DNA of 64,000 nt, from assembly GCA_963739995.1 (NCBI GenBank), contig CAVUCH010000025.1, positions 34,040 through 98,039 of the forward strand, written 5' to 3'. This stretch comes from CAVUCH01 sp963739995. GTDB taxonomy: Bacteria; Acidobacteriota; Vicinamibacteria; Vicinamibacterales; JAENWD01. The translations under genes were made by a program, and so were the position numbers. The notes below the pieces were generated by a model. The model was given only the letters and a program-made list of their open reading frames with translations. It was not told the DNA's origin and made no database searches. How positions within the stretch are numbered: the stretch's first letter is position 1; every line of letters starts with the position of its first letter. Positions 37,346 to 45,594 of the stretch are shown here, piece by piece.

Positions 37346-38062
37346 TCAGGGCTGAAGCCGCAGCTTCCGGAACATGAACAAATGCCCTGCGAGCGCGGTG
37401 AGAACGAGGACCGTCGGCAGCCATACGAACGGGGGGTCGGCCACCCAGACATTCAGGCGATCCATGCCGAACCGATGGAAAACCGGCATCGAGGCGATGG
37501 CGATCACCAGGATGTTGACGAGCAGCAGCGTGCCCAGCACGTTCCAGGCCGCGAGCACCCAGTGCGGCACCCGGAACCTCGCGAGCGCCAGTGCGAGCAT
37601 GGTGGCGGTCGCCCCGGTGACGATGTCGAAGCTGCGCCCGGAGTAACTCATCTGAACCGGCATGATCCCTTCCACGTACGCCCGGTGCATCAGCAGCTCC
37701 AGCGGCAGCCTGAATCCCTGAAGACCCACCAGCACAACCCACGACGTGTGCCGCACCACGAGATCCCCCACCCATGAAAACGCGAGCCACCCGGCCAGCA
37801 CGAACACGGCGGCCACGAGCAACAGCATCGGGGGCGGCCGCCGTTCGAAGTGGCGCAACACGCCGCTCGCCGACACCCACAGCGTGATCGCCAGCCATGC
37901 GACGGCGCCCAGCGCCAAGGCGATCTGCAATCTGTTCGTCTGGCGCCTCGGGTAGCCCTCGGCTCCCACCGCCCGCCAGATGATCGCCACCAGCCCCACC
38001 GCGACCAGGACCGGCAGGACGATGAACCCGTAGAGGAGCAGGATCGACGCGTTCTGCAGCAT
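37346..38062 (-). CDS. Integral membrane protein of unknown function
   Basis: 238 aa from ATG 38062 (MLQNASILLLYG), chosen because it begins directly with a transmembrane segment. Around six to seven hydrophobic helices, including ILLLYGFIVLPVLVAVGLVA, LQIALALGAVAWLAITLWVS, LLLVAAVFVLAGWLAFSWV and LLLVNILVIAIASMPVF. No recognised family. Divergently oriented to the MFS gene with only 32 bp between starts, so the promoters must overlap or the genes share control. Confidence 0.65.
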   Translation of the reverse strand: MLQNASILLLYGFIVLPVLVAVGLVAIIWRAVGAEGYPRRQTNRLQIALALGAVAWLAITLWVSASGVLRHFERRPPPMLLLVAAVFVLAGWLAFSWVGDLVVRHTSWVVLVGLQGFRLPLELLMHRAYVEGIMPVQMSYSGRSFDIVTGATATMLALALARFRVPHWVLAAWNVLGTLLLVNILVIAIASMPVFHRFGMDRLNVWVADPPFVWLPTVLVLTALAGHLFMFRKLRLQP

Positions 38063-38094
38063 GCGCAGGGACGATAGTGCGGAACCGGGAGAGA

Positions 38095-39300
38095 ATGAAA
38101 GAGTTGTCGAGGGTCGACCTGCATGTCGGGTTCGTCGCGGCCGGCATGGCGACGACCCTTCTCGGCCCGGTGCTGCCGGCACTCGCGCAGCGCTGGGGCG
38201 TCAGCGACGCACTGATCGGGCTCGCGTTCACCGTGCAGTTCTTCGGCACGGTTTCGATGAGCGCACTCTCGTCCGCGCTCGTCATCCGACTTGGCGGCGG
38301 TCGGGTGATGCTCGCCGGGTTCGTCCTGCTCGCGGCCGGCATTGGCGGGCTCACCGTTGCACCGTGGGGGCCGGGGCTGGCGGCCATTCTCTGCTACGGC
38401 TTCGGGCTGGGTCTCGTGCTGCCGACGACCAACGTCCTCATCGCGGCCGCCAGCCCGGGACGTGAGGCGTCGGCCGTCAGTCTCGTGAACGTCTCATGGA
38501 GCGGGGGCGCAGTGGCGTGGCCCGTCTTGGTGGCGTATCTGGGTGGTGGACAGCGCGTCGGCCTGCCCCTCGCGGTGCTCGCCCTCTTGATGGCCGTGAT
38601 GGCCACGCGCCTCATGCTCATGGCAAGGCACGGCGCCGCTGACGGGTTCACGCCAGTCTCCTCCGCCATTGCGAGCCGTGTCTTCAGTCCAGGCGGACAG
38701 GCCCCGGCGTTGCAGCCGGATGGTGGACGCGGGACGGCCATCCTCGTGGCCACGTTCAGCGCCATGCTCTTCTTCTATGCGGGAGCGGAGTCGGCAATCG
38801 GCGGCTGGGTGGCGGAACACGTGCGCCGGATCGAGGGCTCCGGCGCCGGGCGGCAGTGGACGATCGCGCCGATGGTGTTCTGGGCGGCGCTGGCGCTGGG
38901 ACGCCTTCTCACGCCGCTCGTGCTTCGGGGGCTCGCCGAGCCGCGCGTGCTCGTCTCCGCGCTGACGGTGGTGCTCGCCGCAAGCACCCTGTTGGTACTG
39001 GCCGCATCTGTGCCGGTTGCGTTCGTCGCCGCCGGGGTGGCGGGGCTCGGTCTCGCGCCGGTATTCCCCATCACTTTCGTCGACCTGTCACGCACGCTCG
39101 GGCAACGCCGACCAGGCGCGGTGGGGCCTGTCTACGCGATGGCCAGCATCGGCAGCGCGGTCCTGCCATGGCTGGTCGGATTCTGTTCCACGCGCTTCGG
39201 CACGCTGCGGGCCGGGCTGGTGGTGCCGATCGGGAGCGCGATCGCGATGATGGCGCTCACAGGCATTCGCCTGAGGCGGGCGCGCCGCGATCCGGACTGA
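38095..39300 (+). CDS. Major facilitator superfamily transporter
   Basis: 401 aa, 12 predicted helices. The loop 2-3 motif is degenerate (VIRLGGGRVMLAGFVLLAAG), and helix 4-5 has GFGLGLVLPTTNVLIAA. ATG 38095 is preceded by GGGAGAGA at good spacing; a GTG at 38077 would add six residues. The substrate cannot be inferred; similarity in style is to sugar or small-solute MFS proteins. The stop is two bases from the stop of the convergent TolB-like gene. Confidence 0.78.
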   Translation: MKELSRVDLHVGFVAAGMATTLLGPVLPALAQRWGVSDALIGLAFTVQFFGTVSMSALSSALVIRLGGGRVMLAGFVLLAAGIGGLTVAPWGPGLAAILCYGFGLGLVLPTTNVLIAAASPGREASAVSLVNVSWSGGAVAWPVLVAYLGGGQRVGLPLAVLALLMAVMATRLMLMARHGAADGFTPVSSAIASRVFSPGGQAPALQPDGGRGTAILVATFSAMLFFYAGAESAIGGWVAEHVRRIEGSGAGRQWTIAPMVFWAALALGRLLTPLVLRGLAEPRVLVSALTVVLAASTLLVLAASVPVAFVAAGVAGLGLAPVFPITFVDLSRTLGQRRPGAVGPVYAMASIGSAVLPWLVGFCSTRFGTLRAGLVVPIGSAIAMMALTGIRLRRARRDPD

Positions 39301-39302
39301 CG

Positions 39303-41324
39303 TCAAGATGGTGAAGACATCACCCATACGCCCCAGTGTCCCTGCCGACGGCTGTGGAACGCGATCCGCCGTCCGTCGGGCGACCACGTGAACTCCTCGG
39401 CCGTCGGATCCTGCAGCACGCGACGCATGCTGCGGTCGCGCAGATCGAGCAGCCACATGCCGTCCCGGTGCACCTGGAAGACGACATACGCTCCGTTGGG
39501 GGAGACCGCCGCAGTCCGGACGAGCCGTCCCGCCACGGGGGATGCGATGCTCTGCGCGCGCCCGGTGCGCAGGTCGAGAATGTTTATCCGGTCCTCGTGC
39601 GTGTAGCAGATCCGCTGCCCGTCTGCGAACCAGGAGCCAGGCCATGATTGCCCGTAGCGGTGGAACGTCAGCTTCTGCTTGTCGTTATTCTCGAGCGTGA
39701 GACGCCACAGGTTCCACGTGCGAGAGGACTCAGGCTCCGCGCCGATGTACAACAGCTCGCGGCCGTCGGGCGACCACACGGGTACCGCCGCGTAGCCTGG
39801 CCCGCTCACCCGGCGCACGTTCGTGCCATCACGTCCCGCGACGTACACGCCGCGCACGCCGTCCCGATCCGAGTCGAAGGCGACGCGTGATCCATCCGGC
39901 GACAGCCGCACATGGAAGTTCTGTGCGCCGTCGTCGACAATCGTCGCCACCTCGCGGACGTCGCCGCTGTCATCCGTGTCTGCGCGCATCAACCGGCTGC
40001 CGGCGCGACCCTCCGAGTGGAAGTAGACGCTCTCCCCGTCCGGGCTGAACGACGGCGAGTAGGCGGTCGGGGAAGCGACCGGCAGCGTCTGCAGGCGTTG
40101 TGACATCGAAGCCCGCCGCCCTGGAGGGTGCCCCATGGACGGCGCGGCCGCCGGTTCGGATGGCGCAAGGTCGTCCGGAGGCGAATTCTGCGCGATATCG
40201 GGCGCGGCTGACATTGACATCGCGGCGCCCGTTGCCTGTTCCTGGGACTCCTGAGTACGTCGCTGGGCCTGACCTTCGGCCGGACTTCTGCGGCCGACGC
40301 GGGTACGTCGGGTGAGTCTGCCGGAGGTGCCTTCCGCCCTCGAGAACGCCGGAGCCTCGGCGCCACTGCTGGCCCTCGCCGCATCGTCATTGGCCGGCGC
40401 TTCGACATGCGACGCCACCGTCGTCTCCGGGGCTGAACCGGACCTGGTGTCGAGGGAAGCCCAGAGCAGTCCGCCCGCGGCAATGAGGAGGGCTGCGACC
40501 CCAGCGGCCACTCTGCCGCGCGAATCGCGACGGCTGGCGGACGGATGGAGCGTCAGCTCGCCGTCTGGACGCGCAGTCTCCCGGACAGAGTGCGTGGGCA
40601 CGACGGGGATGCGCGCGGCCGCCGGCTGGTCAGGTGCCGCGAGAGGAAGGCGAGCCGGCGGTTGCCGGGGTCCGGCGACAGGCATGCGAGCGGCCGGGGC
40701 GGGCGGAGCGTCGGCGAGCAGAATCCTGCCGGCCGGTGACTCGCGGCGAGCAATCTGGATCGACTGGTGCCGAAGGCGCTCCGCTAGAGCGATGCGCTCG
40801 AGGTCAGCCTCCCGCAACATTCTCCGCAGCTCGTCGACGCGCGGGCCCGCCGTACGGCGTTCGGGCGGACGAGCGGCAGGTGACGGCTCCACCTTCACAG
40901 GGCGCCACCGTGTCATCGCAGCCGAAATGACGTGTGATGCTGGCCGCGACAGGAAGCGCAGCAGCGCGTGCCGGAACTCGTCGGCCGATGCGAATGCAGG
41001 GAGATCAATCTCGCCACGAGCGCGCGCGATCAACAGCAGCAGCGGTCCTGGCACGCGCGGTTCGGCATCACCCCGTCCGAAAGTGAGCAGCCGGTGCAGC
41101 AGCTCCGCGTACTGCGCCGGCGTTGCGGGGGCCGCGTTGGCTGCCCTGGGCAGGTGCACCGTGCCGTCCCCGCGGATCACCATGAGCTCGAGGCGATTCG
41201 GCGGTTCAGACCAGCCGAGGCGTTCCGCTACCGCAAGCGTAAGGGCCACGGCCTCCTCGGGCGAGAGGGTTCCGCCGTCACCCGCGAGATCTGAAAGGGT
41301 AAGTGCCTGTTGTTCCTGTCCCAT
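39303..41324 (-). CDS. Single-pass membrane protein with TolB-like WD40 propeller
   Basis: 673 aa. The N-terminal cytosolic region (about 1-265) starts LSDLAGDGGTLSPEEAVALT and ends in Pro/Ala-rich linkers. One transmembrane helix lies at about 275-292 (GRVAAGVAALLIAAGGLLWA), then a low-complexity stretch. Beyond about 430 come PD40/TolB repeats with the recurring SPDG signature: PSFSPDGESVYFHSEG, VRLSPDGSRVAFDSDRDG, PVWSPDGRELLYIG, FTWSPDGRRIAFHSRR. It resembles the sensor part of the Ser/Thr kinase at 45595 but has no kinase motifs. The N-terminal domain resembles the accessory region next to kinase-like modules in Acidobacteria. Probably a periplasmic sensor or scaffold. Confidence 0.7.
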   Translation of the reverse strand: MGQEQQALTLSDLAGDGGTLSPEEAVALTLAVAERLGWSEPPNRLELMVIRGDGTVHLPRAANAAPATPAQYAELLHRLLTFGRGDAEPRVPGPLLLLIARARGEIDLPAFASADEFRHALLRFLSRPASHVISAAMTRWRPVKVEPSPAARPPERRTAGPRVDELRRMLREADLERIALAERLRHQSIQIARRESPAGRILLADAPPAPAARMPVAGPRQPPARLPLAAPDQPAAARIPVVPTHSVRETARPDGELTLHPSASRRDSRGRVAAGVAALLIAAGGLLWASLDTRSGSAPETTVASHVEAPANDDAARASSGAEAPAFSRAEGTSGRLTRRTRVGRRSPAEGQAQRRTQESQEQATGAAMSMSAAPDIAQNSPPDDLAPSEPAAAPSMGHPPGRRASMSQRLQTLPVASPTAYSPSFSPDGESVYFHSEGRAGSRLMRADTDDSGDVREVATIVDDGAQNFHVRLSPDGSRVAFDSDRDGVRGVYVAGRDGTNVRRVSGPGYAAVPVWSPDGRELLYIGAEPESSRTWNLWRLTLENNDKQKLTFHRYGQSWPGSWFADGQRICYTHEDRINILDLRTGRAQSIASPVAGRLVRTAAVSPNGAYVVFQVHRDGMWLLDLRDRSMRRVLQDPTAEEFTWSPDGRRIAFHSRRQGHWGVWVMSSPS

Positions 41325-41501
41325 GCGGCCATGTCATAGCGAAATGGGGGCCACTCTGCGAGAAATGGAAACGCGCACGGAACAGGGCGGGGACGGGGCT
41401 CGGGCGAGTCGTTTCTGCGCAATCGTCACGGCAAACGACAGCAAATGTGGACAGCTCTGCCTGGAAAGCGAACCTTCCGGAAGCGTTTGGTCGAGACGGT
41501 G

Positions 41502-42161
41502 CTACATGCCCGACCCGAACACGAGATCACGGAATGCGGCCGGCACGTGGAAGCTCGGCCCTCCGGTGGGAGACCACGCTGCGAAAATCACGTCGTCGTG
41601 CGGCCGGGCCGCTCCACGCGGGCGCTTGATGCGATAGAGGTTGAACCGCCACCGATCGCCCGCCTGCGGCGGGAGCGTCGCACCGGACGGCAGCGCCCGA
41701 AATCCTTCCCAGGGCAGCCGTGCCGTTGCCGTCCAGCCATCCGGACCGGCGTGCTCGCCCCGATACGGCACGACGCGCGTCTCGACGCCGGCAAAGTCCC
41801 AGGCGGGGTCCGAATGCAGCTCGGGCCACGGCTTCACCACGACGAGGTCGCACAACACATTGACGGGGTTGATTTCGAGCTCGTAGTAGTTGAGGCCGGT
41901 CCGATCGGGATCAAGAAAGATCTCGACGACCTCTTCCTCCCAGATGTGCTGGTCACGCCGGGTCATCGTGTGCCACGGGTTCTCGTCGTACACGTCGAAC
42001 CGCAGCAACATGGCGGCAGGCGTCGTCGCCGCCCGGAAGCGCGTCACCCACGGCGCGGGACCCCAGTCGATTGGTGCCACACCAGCCCACGCAGCGTTGT
42101 CCGCCCGGAGGAGATCGGCATCCGACGCACGCGTGGGAGAGACGGTGTAGTCAGCAGCCAT
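41502..42161 (-). CDS. CBM9-like carbohydrate-binding protein
   Basis: 219 aa single-domain beta-sandwich of the CBM9-like type: LLRFDVYDENPWHTMTRRD, then IWEEEVVEIFLDPDRTGLNY, YYELEINPVNVLCDLVV, and a C-terminal FNLYRIKRPRG followed by FAAWSPTGGPSFHVPAAF. No signal peptide is visible, unusual for a binding module, so it may act in the cytosol or the true start lies elsewhere. It is in line with the slipin and NfeD genes on the same strand (nine bp to slipin). Confidence 0.75.
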   Translation of the reverse strand: MAADYTVSPTRASDADLLRADNAAWAGVAPIDWGPAPWVTRFRAATTPAAMLLRFDVYDENPWHTMTRRDQHIWEEEVVEIFLDPDRTGLNYYELEINPVNVLCDLVVVKPWPELHSDPAWDFAGVETRVVPYRGEHAGPDGWTATARLPWEGFRALPSGATLPPQAGDRWRFNLYRIKRPRGAARPHDDVIFAAWSPTGGPSFHVPAAFRDLVFGSGM

Positions 42162-42170
42162 GGGACGCTA

Positions 42171-42938
42171 TCATCGCACGCCGTTCTCCTTGCCCATCAC
42201 CATCCGCAGCAAATCCAGCGGCAGCGGAAAGATGATGGTCGAGTTCTGTTCTGACGCGATCTCGGTGAGCGTCTGCAGATAGCGCAGCGTGATCGCGAGC
42301 GGCTCGGTGTTCATGACCGCCGCTGCCTGCGACAACTTCTCCGACGCGGTGAGCTCGCCCTCGGCGTGGATGATCTTCGCGCGCTTCTCCCGTTCGGCTT
42401 CGGCCTGCCGCGCCATGGCGCGCTGCATATCTTGGGGAAGATCCACGTGCTTCACCTCGACTGCCGACACCTTGATGCCCCACGGGTCGGTCTGGTGATC
42501 CAGGATGCGCTGCAAATCCAGGTTCAGCCGCTCCCGTTGCGCCAGCAAATCGTCGAGTTCTGCCTGGCCCAGGACGCTTCTCAAGGTCGTCTGCGCCAGC
42601 TGCGACGTCGCGTACAGGAAGTTCTCGACCTCGACGATCGCCCGGCTGGGTTCCATCACGCGGAAGTAGACGACGGCATTGACCTTCACGGACACGTTGT
42701 CGCGGGTGATGATGTCCTGCGGCGGGACGTCCAGCACCACCGTGCGGAGGCTCACACGCACCATCCGATCGATCGGGCTGAACACGAGCACGAGGCCCGG
42801 CCCCTTCGGCTGCGGCAGCAGCTTGCCGAGCCGAAAGACCACACCGCGTTCGTACTCGTTCAGGATCTTGATCGACGAAATCAGGTAGAGGACAACGATG
42901 ATGCCGAGAATCAGGAACGGAGAGAAGGTGGTGGTCAT
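42171..42938 (-). CDS. Slipin (SPFH/band 7 membrane protein)
   Basis: 255 aa. N-terminal membrane helix LILGIIVVLYLISSIKIL, then the band 7 core NEYERGVVFRLGKLL, GPGLVLVFSPIDRMVRV, PPQDIITRDNVSVKVNAVV, and a C-terminal oligomerisation coiled coil (ARQAEAEREKRAKIIHAEGE). Slipins form membrane microdomain assemblies and are usually paired with an NfeD protease in one operon. Here the partner is immediately upstream (43158-44498, same strand), but a 164-bp repeat element lies between the two. Confidence 0.9.
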   Translation of the reverse strand: MTTTFSPFLILGIIVVLYLISSIKILNEYERGVVFRLGKLLPQPKGPGLVLVFSPIDRMVRVSLRTVVLDVPPQDIITRDNVSVKVNAVVYFRVMEPSRAIVEVENFLYATSQLAQTTLRSVLGQAELDDLLAQRERLNLDLQRILDHQTDPWGIKVSAVEVKHVDLPQDMQRAMARQAEAEREKRAKIIHAEGELTASEKLSQAAAVMNTEPLAITLRYLQTLTEIASEQNSTIIFPLPLDLLRMVMGKENGVR

Positions 42939-42947
42939 CGCGGCTCC

Positions 42948-43111
42948 TGGTGGCCTGTATCGGCTGAATCAGTAGTGTCTTTCGGGCGGGGCATCCCGGC
43001 TGGCGGCGTTGCTCCTCCCTCGAATACTCCCGGTATGCTCGGTCGTCGCGCCTTGCCAGCCAGGCGCCGCGCTCCGAAATCCACTACCGATTCAGCCGAT
43101 ACAGACCACTA
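42948..43111. mobile_element. 164-bp MITE-like element, copy 1, with about 30-bp terminal inverted repeats
   Basis: Left end TGGTGGCCTGTATCGGCTGA, right end (complement) TAGTGGTCTGTATCGGCTGA; the interior is GC-rich with further self-complementarity. It is about 90% like the copy at 50513. No open reading frame of its own. Ends in TAG...CTA with C/G outside suggest TA or CTAG target preference (inference). Confidence 0.8.
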
Positions 43112-43157
43112 GATGGCCGGGCTGTGCTGCCCGCGCCCGCATCGTGATCGTTCCTCG

Positions 43158-44498
43158 TCAGGCATCCGCGCGCGCCTGATCGAGCCGGAGAACGGTCAAC
43201 GTGAGGCCGTCGATCGCGGTCACCTCGACGCGATCGCCCGCGGCAATCGGCTGTGACGATACCGCCCGCCAGGTCTCACCGTGCACGGCAATTTGTCCCG
43301 GCGCGCCGGGTGCGATGGCCGTCAGCGCCACTCCATTGGCGCCACGCATCCCGTCTGCGCCGGTCACGGCCGGCCGCCGTTGCGCAGTGAGGGCGAGACG
43401 ACCCAGGAACAGGAACACCACCGAAAACCCCAGTGCGACCGGCAGCACGAGCCCCGTCCCGATCGCGATCTCGGGCATGTCGCGCGTCAACATCATCGAA
43501 CCGAGCACCAGACTCGCGGCGCCACCCACCCCGAGCGCGCCGAAGCTCGGCACCTTGAGCTCCAGCACGAGCAACCCGATCCCCAGCGCCATGAGCAGGA
43601 ACCCGGCCTCGTTCACCGGCAGTACCTGGAACGCGAAGAAGGCAAGCAGCAGCGACACGCCTCCGACGACACCCGGCAGCACCAACCCGGGATTCCACAT
43701 CTCCACGGTCAGGCCGAGCAATCCGAGGCTCATGAGGATGTACGCGACCTGCGGATGCGCGATCGCGCTCAGCACGTGTTGGCGGGTGGTCATGGCCACG
43801 CGCTCGACCCGTGCGCCCCGCGTCTGCAAGGTGACCGTGCGTCCATCGAAGCGCGGCACCCTCCGCCCATCGAGCTTGCCCACGAGGTCGTCGACGCTGG
43901 TGGCCACCAGGTCGATCAATGGCGGCGCGGCGGCAAGCGCCTCGCCGTGCGTGAACGCGCGGCTCTGCGTCACCGCCTCCTCGGCCAGCCGCACGTTGCG
44001 GTGCCGTGCCTCCGCCAGCGACCGCGCGTAGGCAGCCACATCAGAGGCCGCCTTCTTCTCCACCGTCTCATTCATCTTCTCGCCGGTTCCCGATACAGGG
44101 TGGGCCGCTCCGATGTGCGTGCCCGGCGCCATCGCGGCCACGTCAGACGCGAGCACGAGGATGAACCCCGCCGACGCCGCACGGGCGCCGGACGGCGCCA
44201 CGAACACGACGACAGGCGCGCGCGCTACAATCATGCGGCTGACGATTGTCCGAGTGGCGTCAAGGAGCCCTCCCGGAGTGCGGAGGACGAAGACCACCGC
44301 CGCGACGTTCGCCGTGTCGGCGCGGTCCATCACGTCAATCATGAACTCGCTGGAGACGGGGTGGATGATGGCATCCACTTCGGCGACGAGGACGGCCGGA
44401 GCCGCGGGTGCGGCTGCTCCGACGAGCGCCGGGACTGCCGTGACGAGTGCAGCGACTCCGGCGAGGATGGCGCGTGAGCGGAGCATCGCGGTGGCCAT
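43158..44498 (-). CDS. nfeD: NfeD family membrane serine protease
   Basis: 446 aa from ATG 44498; the 72 residues before it in the open frame lack signal character. Signal/helix LAGVAALVTAVPALVGA, then the ClpP-like protease domain with VVFVLRTPGGLLDATRTIV, the Ser in SGARAASAGFILVLASDVAA, THIGAAHPVSGTGEKMNETV and a downstream Lys in VEKKAASD. Four or so helices follow (ILMSLGLLGLTVEMWNPGLV, FLLMALGIGLLVLELKVPS), then the C-terminal OB-like NfeD domain (HGETWRAVSSQPIAAGDRVE). It works with slipin in membrane protein quality control. Confidence 0.85.
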   Translation of the reverse strand: MATAMLRSRAILAGVAALVTAVPALVGAAAPAAPAVLVAEVDAIIHPVSSEFMIDVMDRADTANVAAVVFVLRTPGGLLDATRTIVSRMIVARAPVVVFVAPSGARAASAGFILVLASDVAAMAPGTHIGAAHPVSGTGEKMNETVEKKAASDVAAYARSLAEARHRNVRLAEEAVTQSRAFTHGEALAAAPPLIDLVATSVDDLVGKLDGRRVPRFDGRTVTLQTRGARVERVAMTTRQHVLSAIAHPQVAYILMSLGLLGLTVEMWNPGLVLPGVVGGVSLLLAFFAFQVLPVNEAGFLLMALGIGLLVLELKVPSFGALGVGGAASLVLGSMMLTRDMPEIAIGTGLVLPVALGFSVVFLFLGRLALTAQRRPAVTGADGMRGANGVALTAIAPGAPGQIAVHGETWRAVSSQPIAAGDRVEVTAIDGLTLTVLRLDQARADA

Positions 44499-44731
44499 GG
44501 CGTGAGCTTGGCGCTCGCAGCGGGAGAAACACTCCCAGCGTATGCCCGTCACGCCCGCGTGGCAAGCGGCCAAGACTCCCCTGCGATTCAGCTTCCCAGG
44601 CCCTGTCACAGGACGTCTGAAGCCCGACAGTGCCTGCAGCCTGGAGTCCGGAGATAGCATCCAGGCCGCGCGCCGGCAGCCTTCGGCCGGCGCGTCCCTT
44701 GTACTGGCGAGCACATTGCTTCTGACCCGGC

Positions 44732-45526
44732 GTGACCACGACAGGATGGCTGGAGCCCGTGGCTCGCGCGGGGTTTGCCGCCAAGGGGATCGTGTATCTC
44801 ATTCTCGGCACGCTCGTCACCCGGGCGGCCCTGGGCGCCGGCGGGCGCATCACCGATATGCGGGGCGCGCTGCGTGCGATTTTGCGCGAGCCCTATGGAC
44901 GGCCGCTGCTCGGCGTGCTGGCGGCGGGACTCGTGGGCTACGCGCTGTGGCGCGTTCTCGAGGCGTTCGCCGATGCGAACAGAAAAGGGACGAAGCCCCA
45001 GGCCCTCGCCGTGCGTGCCGGCTATGCCGCCAGCGGAATCGTGTACGGATCGCTGGCGATCTACGCGGGGCGTCTCGCACTGCACGCTCCGGGGAGCGGG
45101 AACCGCGGCGGCGGCGCGCTGGACGGATGGATCGACACGTCCCTCGCCTCCCGGATGGTGCCGCTGGCGGCGCTCGGCCTCATCGGCTACGCCATTCAGC
45201 AGTTCGCAAGCGCCTGGCGCGGCAAGCTGGATTCGCGTGTCAGTGCGGGCGAGGCGGCGCGCGAAACGGGCCGATGGGTGATCACCGTGAGCCGATTCGG
45301 GATTGCCGCGCGTGCCTGTGTGTTCGCAGGCATCGGGGTGCTGCTGCTCACATCGCGGACGAAGACCGCATCTGCCGCGGCGGATACCAACACGGTCGAC
45401 TCGCTGCAGTGGCTCTCACAGCTGCCCAATGGCGAGTGGGTGCTCGCGGCGGTGGCAGTGGGCCTGGGCGCCTACGGCGTTTATCAACTGGTGCACGCGC
45501 GCTATCGACGCATCGTCGCGCCCTGA
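44732..45526 (+). CDS. DUF1206 domain membrane protein
   Basis: 264 aa with GTG start at 44732. Three repeats, each a pair of helices with the recurrent ARAGF/RAGY/SRFGI-A-KGIVYL pattern: ARAGFAAKGIVYLILGTLV, VRAGYAASGIVYGSLAIYA, SRFGIAARACVFAGIGVLL. A final helix is ANDVAVGLGAYGVYQL-like (VAVGLGAYGVYQLVHARYRR). The function of this family is unknown. Divergent from nfeD across 233 bp that show no gene. Confidence 0.8.
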   Translation: MTTTGWLEPVARAGFAAKGIVYLILGTLVTRAALGAGGRITDMRGALRAILREPYGRPLLGVLAAGLVGYALWRVLEAFADANRKGTKPQALAVRAGYAASGIVYGSLAIYAGRLALHAPGSGNRGGGALDGWIDTSLASRMVPLAALGLIGYAIQQFASAWRGKLDSRVSAGEAARETGRWVITVSRFGIAARACVFAGIGVLLLTSRTKTASAAADTNTVDSLQWLSQLPNGEWVLAAVAVGLGAYGVYQLVHARYRRIVAP

Positions 45527-45530
45527 AAAA

Positions 45531-45594
45531 GGGCTAAGGGCTGAGGGCTCAAGGCTAAAGCGTAAGCTTGGCCTGAGCCCTTGGCCCTTAGCCC
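45531..45594. terminator. Bidirectional hairpin between convergent genes
   Basis: Left arm GGGCTAAGGGCTGAGGGCTC and right arm GAGCCCTTGGCCCTTAGCCC pair over about 24 bp with two or three mismatches. It ends directly at the kinase stop codon (45595) and starts five bases after the DUF1206 stop (45526), with A-runs (GAAAAAGGG) on the left acting as a T-run for the minus strand. Confidence 0.7.

Noticed and set aside
37203..38387. 394-codon frame (-) overlapping the membrane-protein gene
   Set aside because: No hydrophobic helices in this frame, whereas the other frame has a clear multi-helix pattern.
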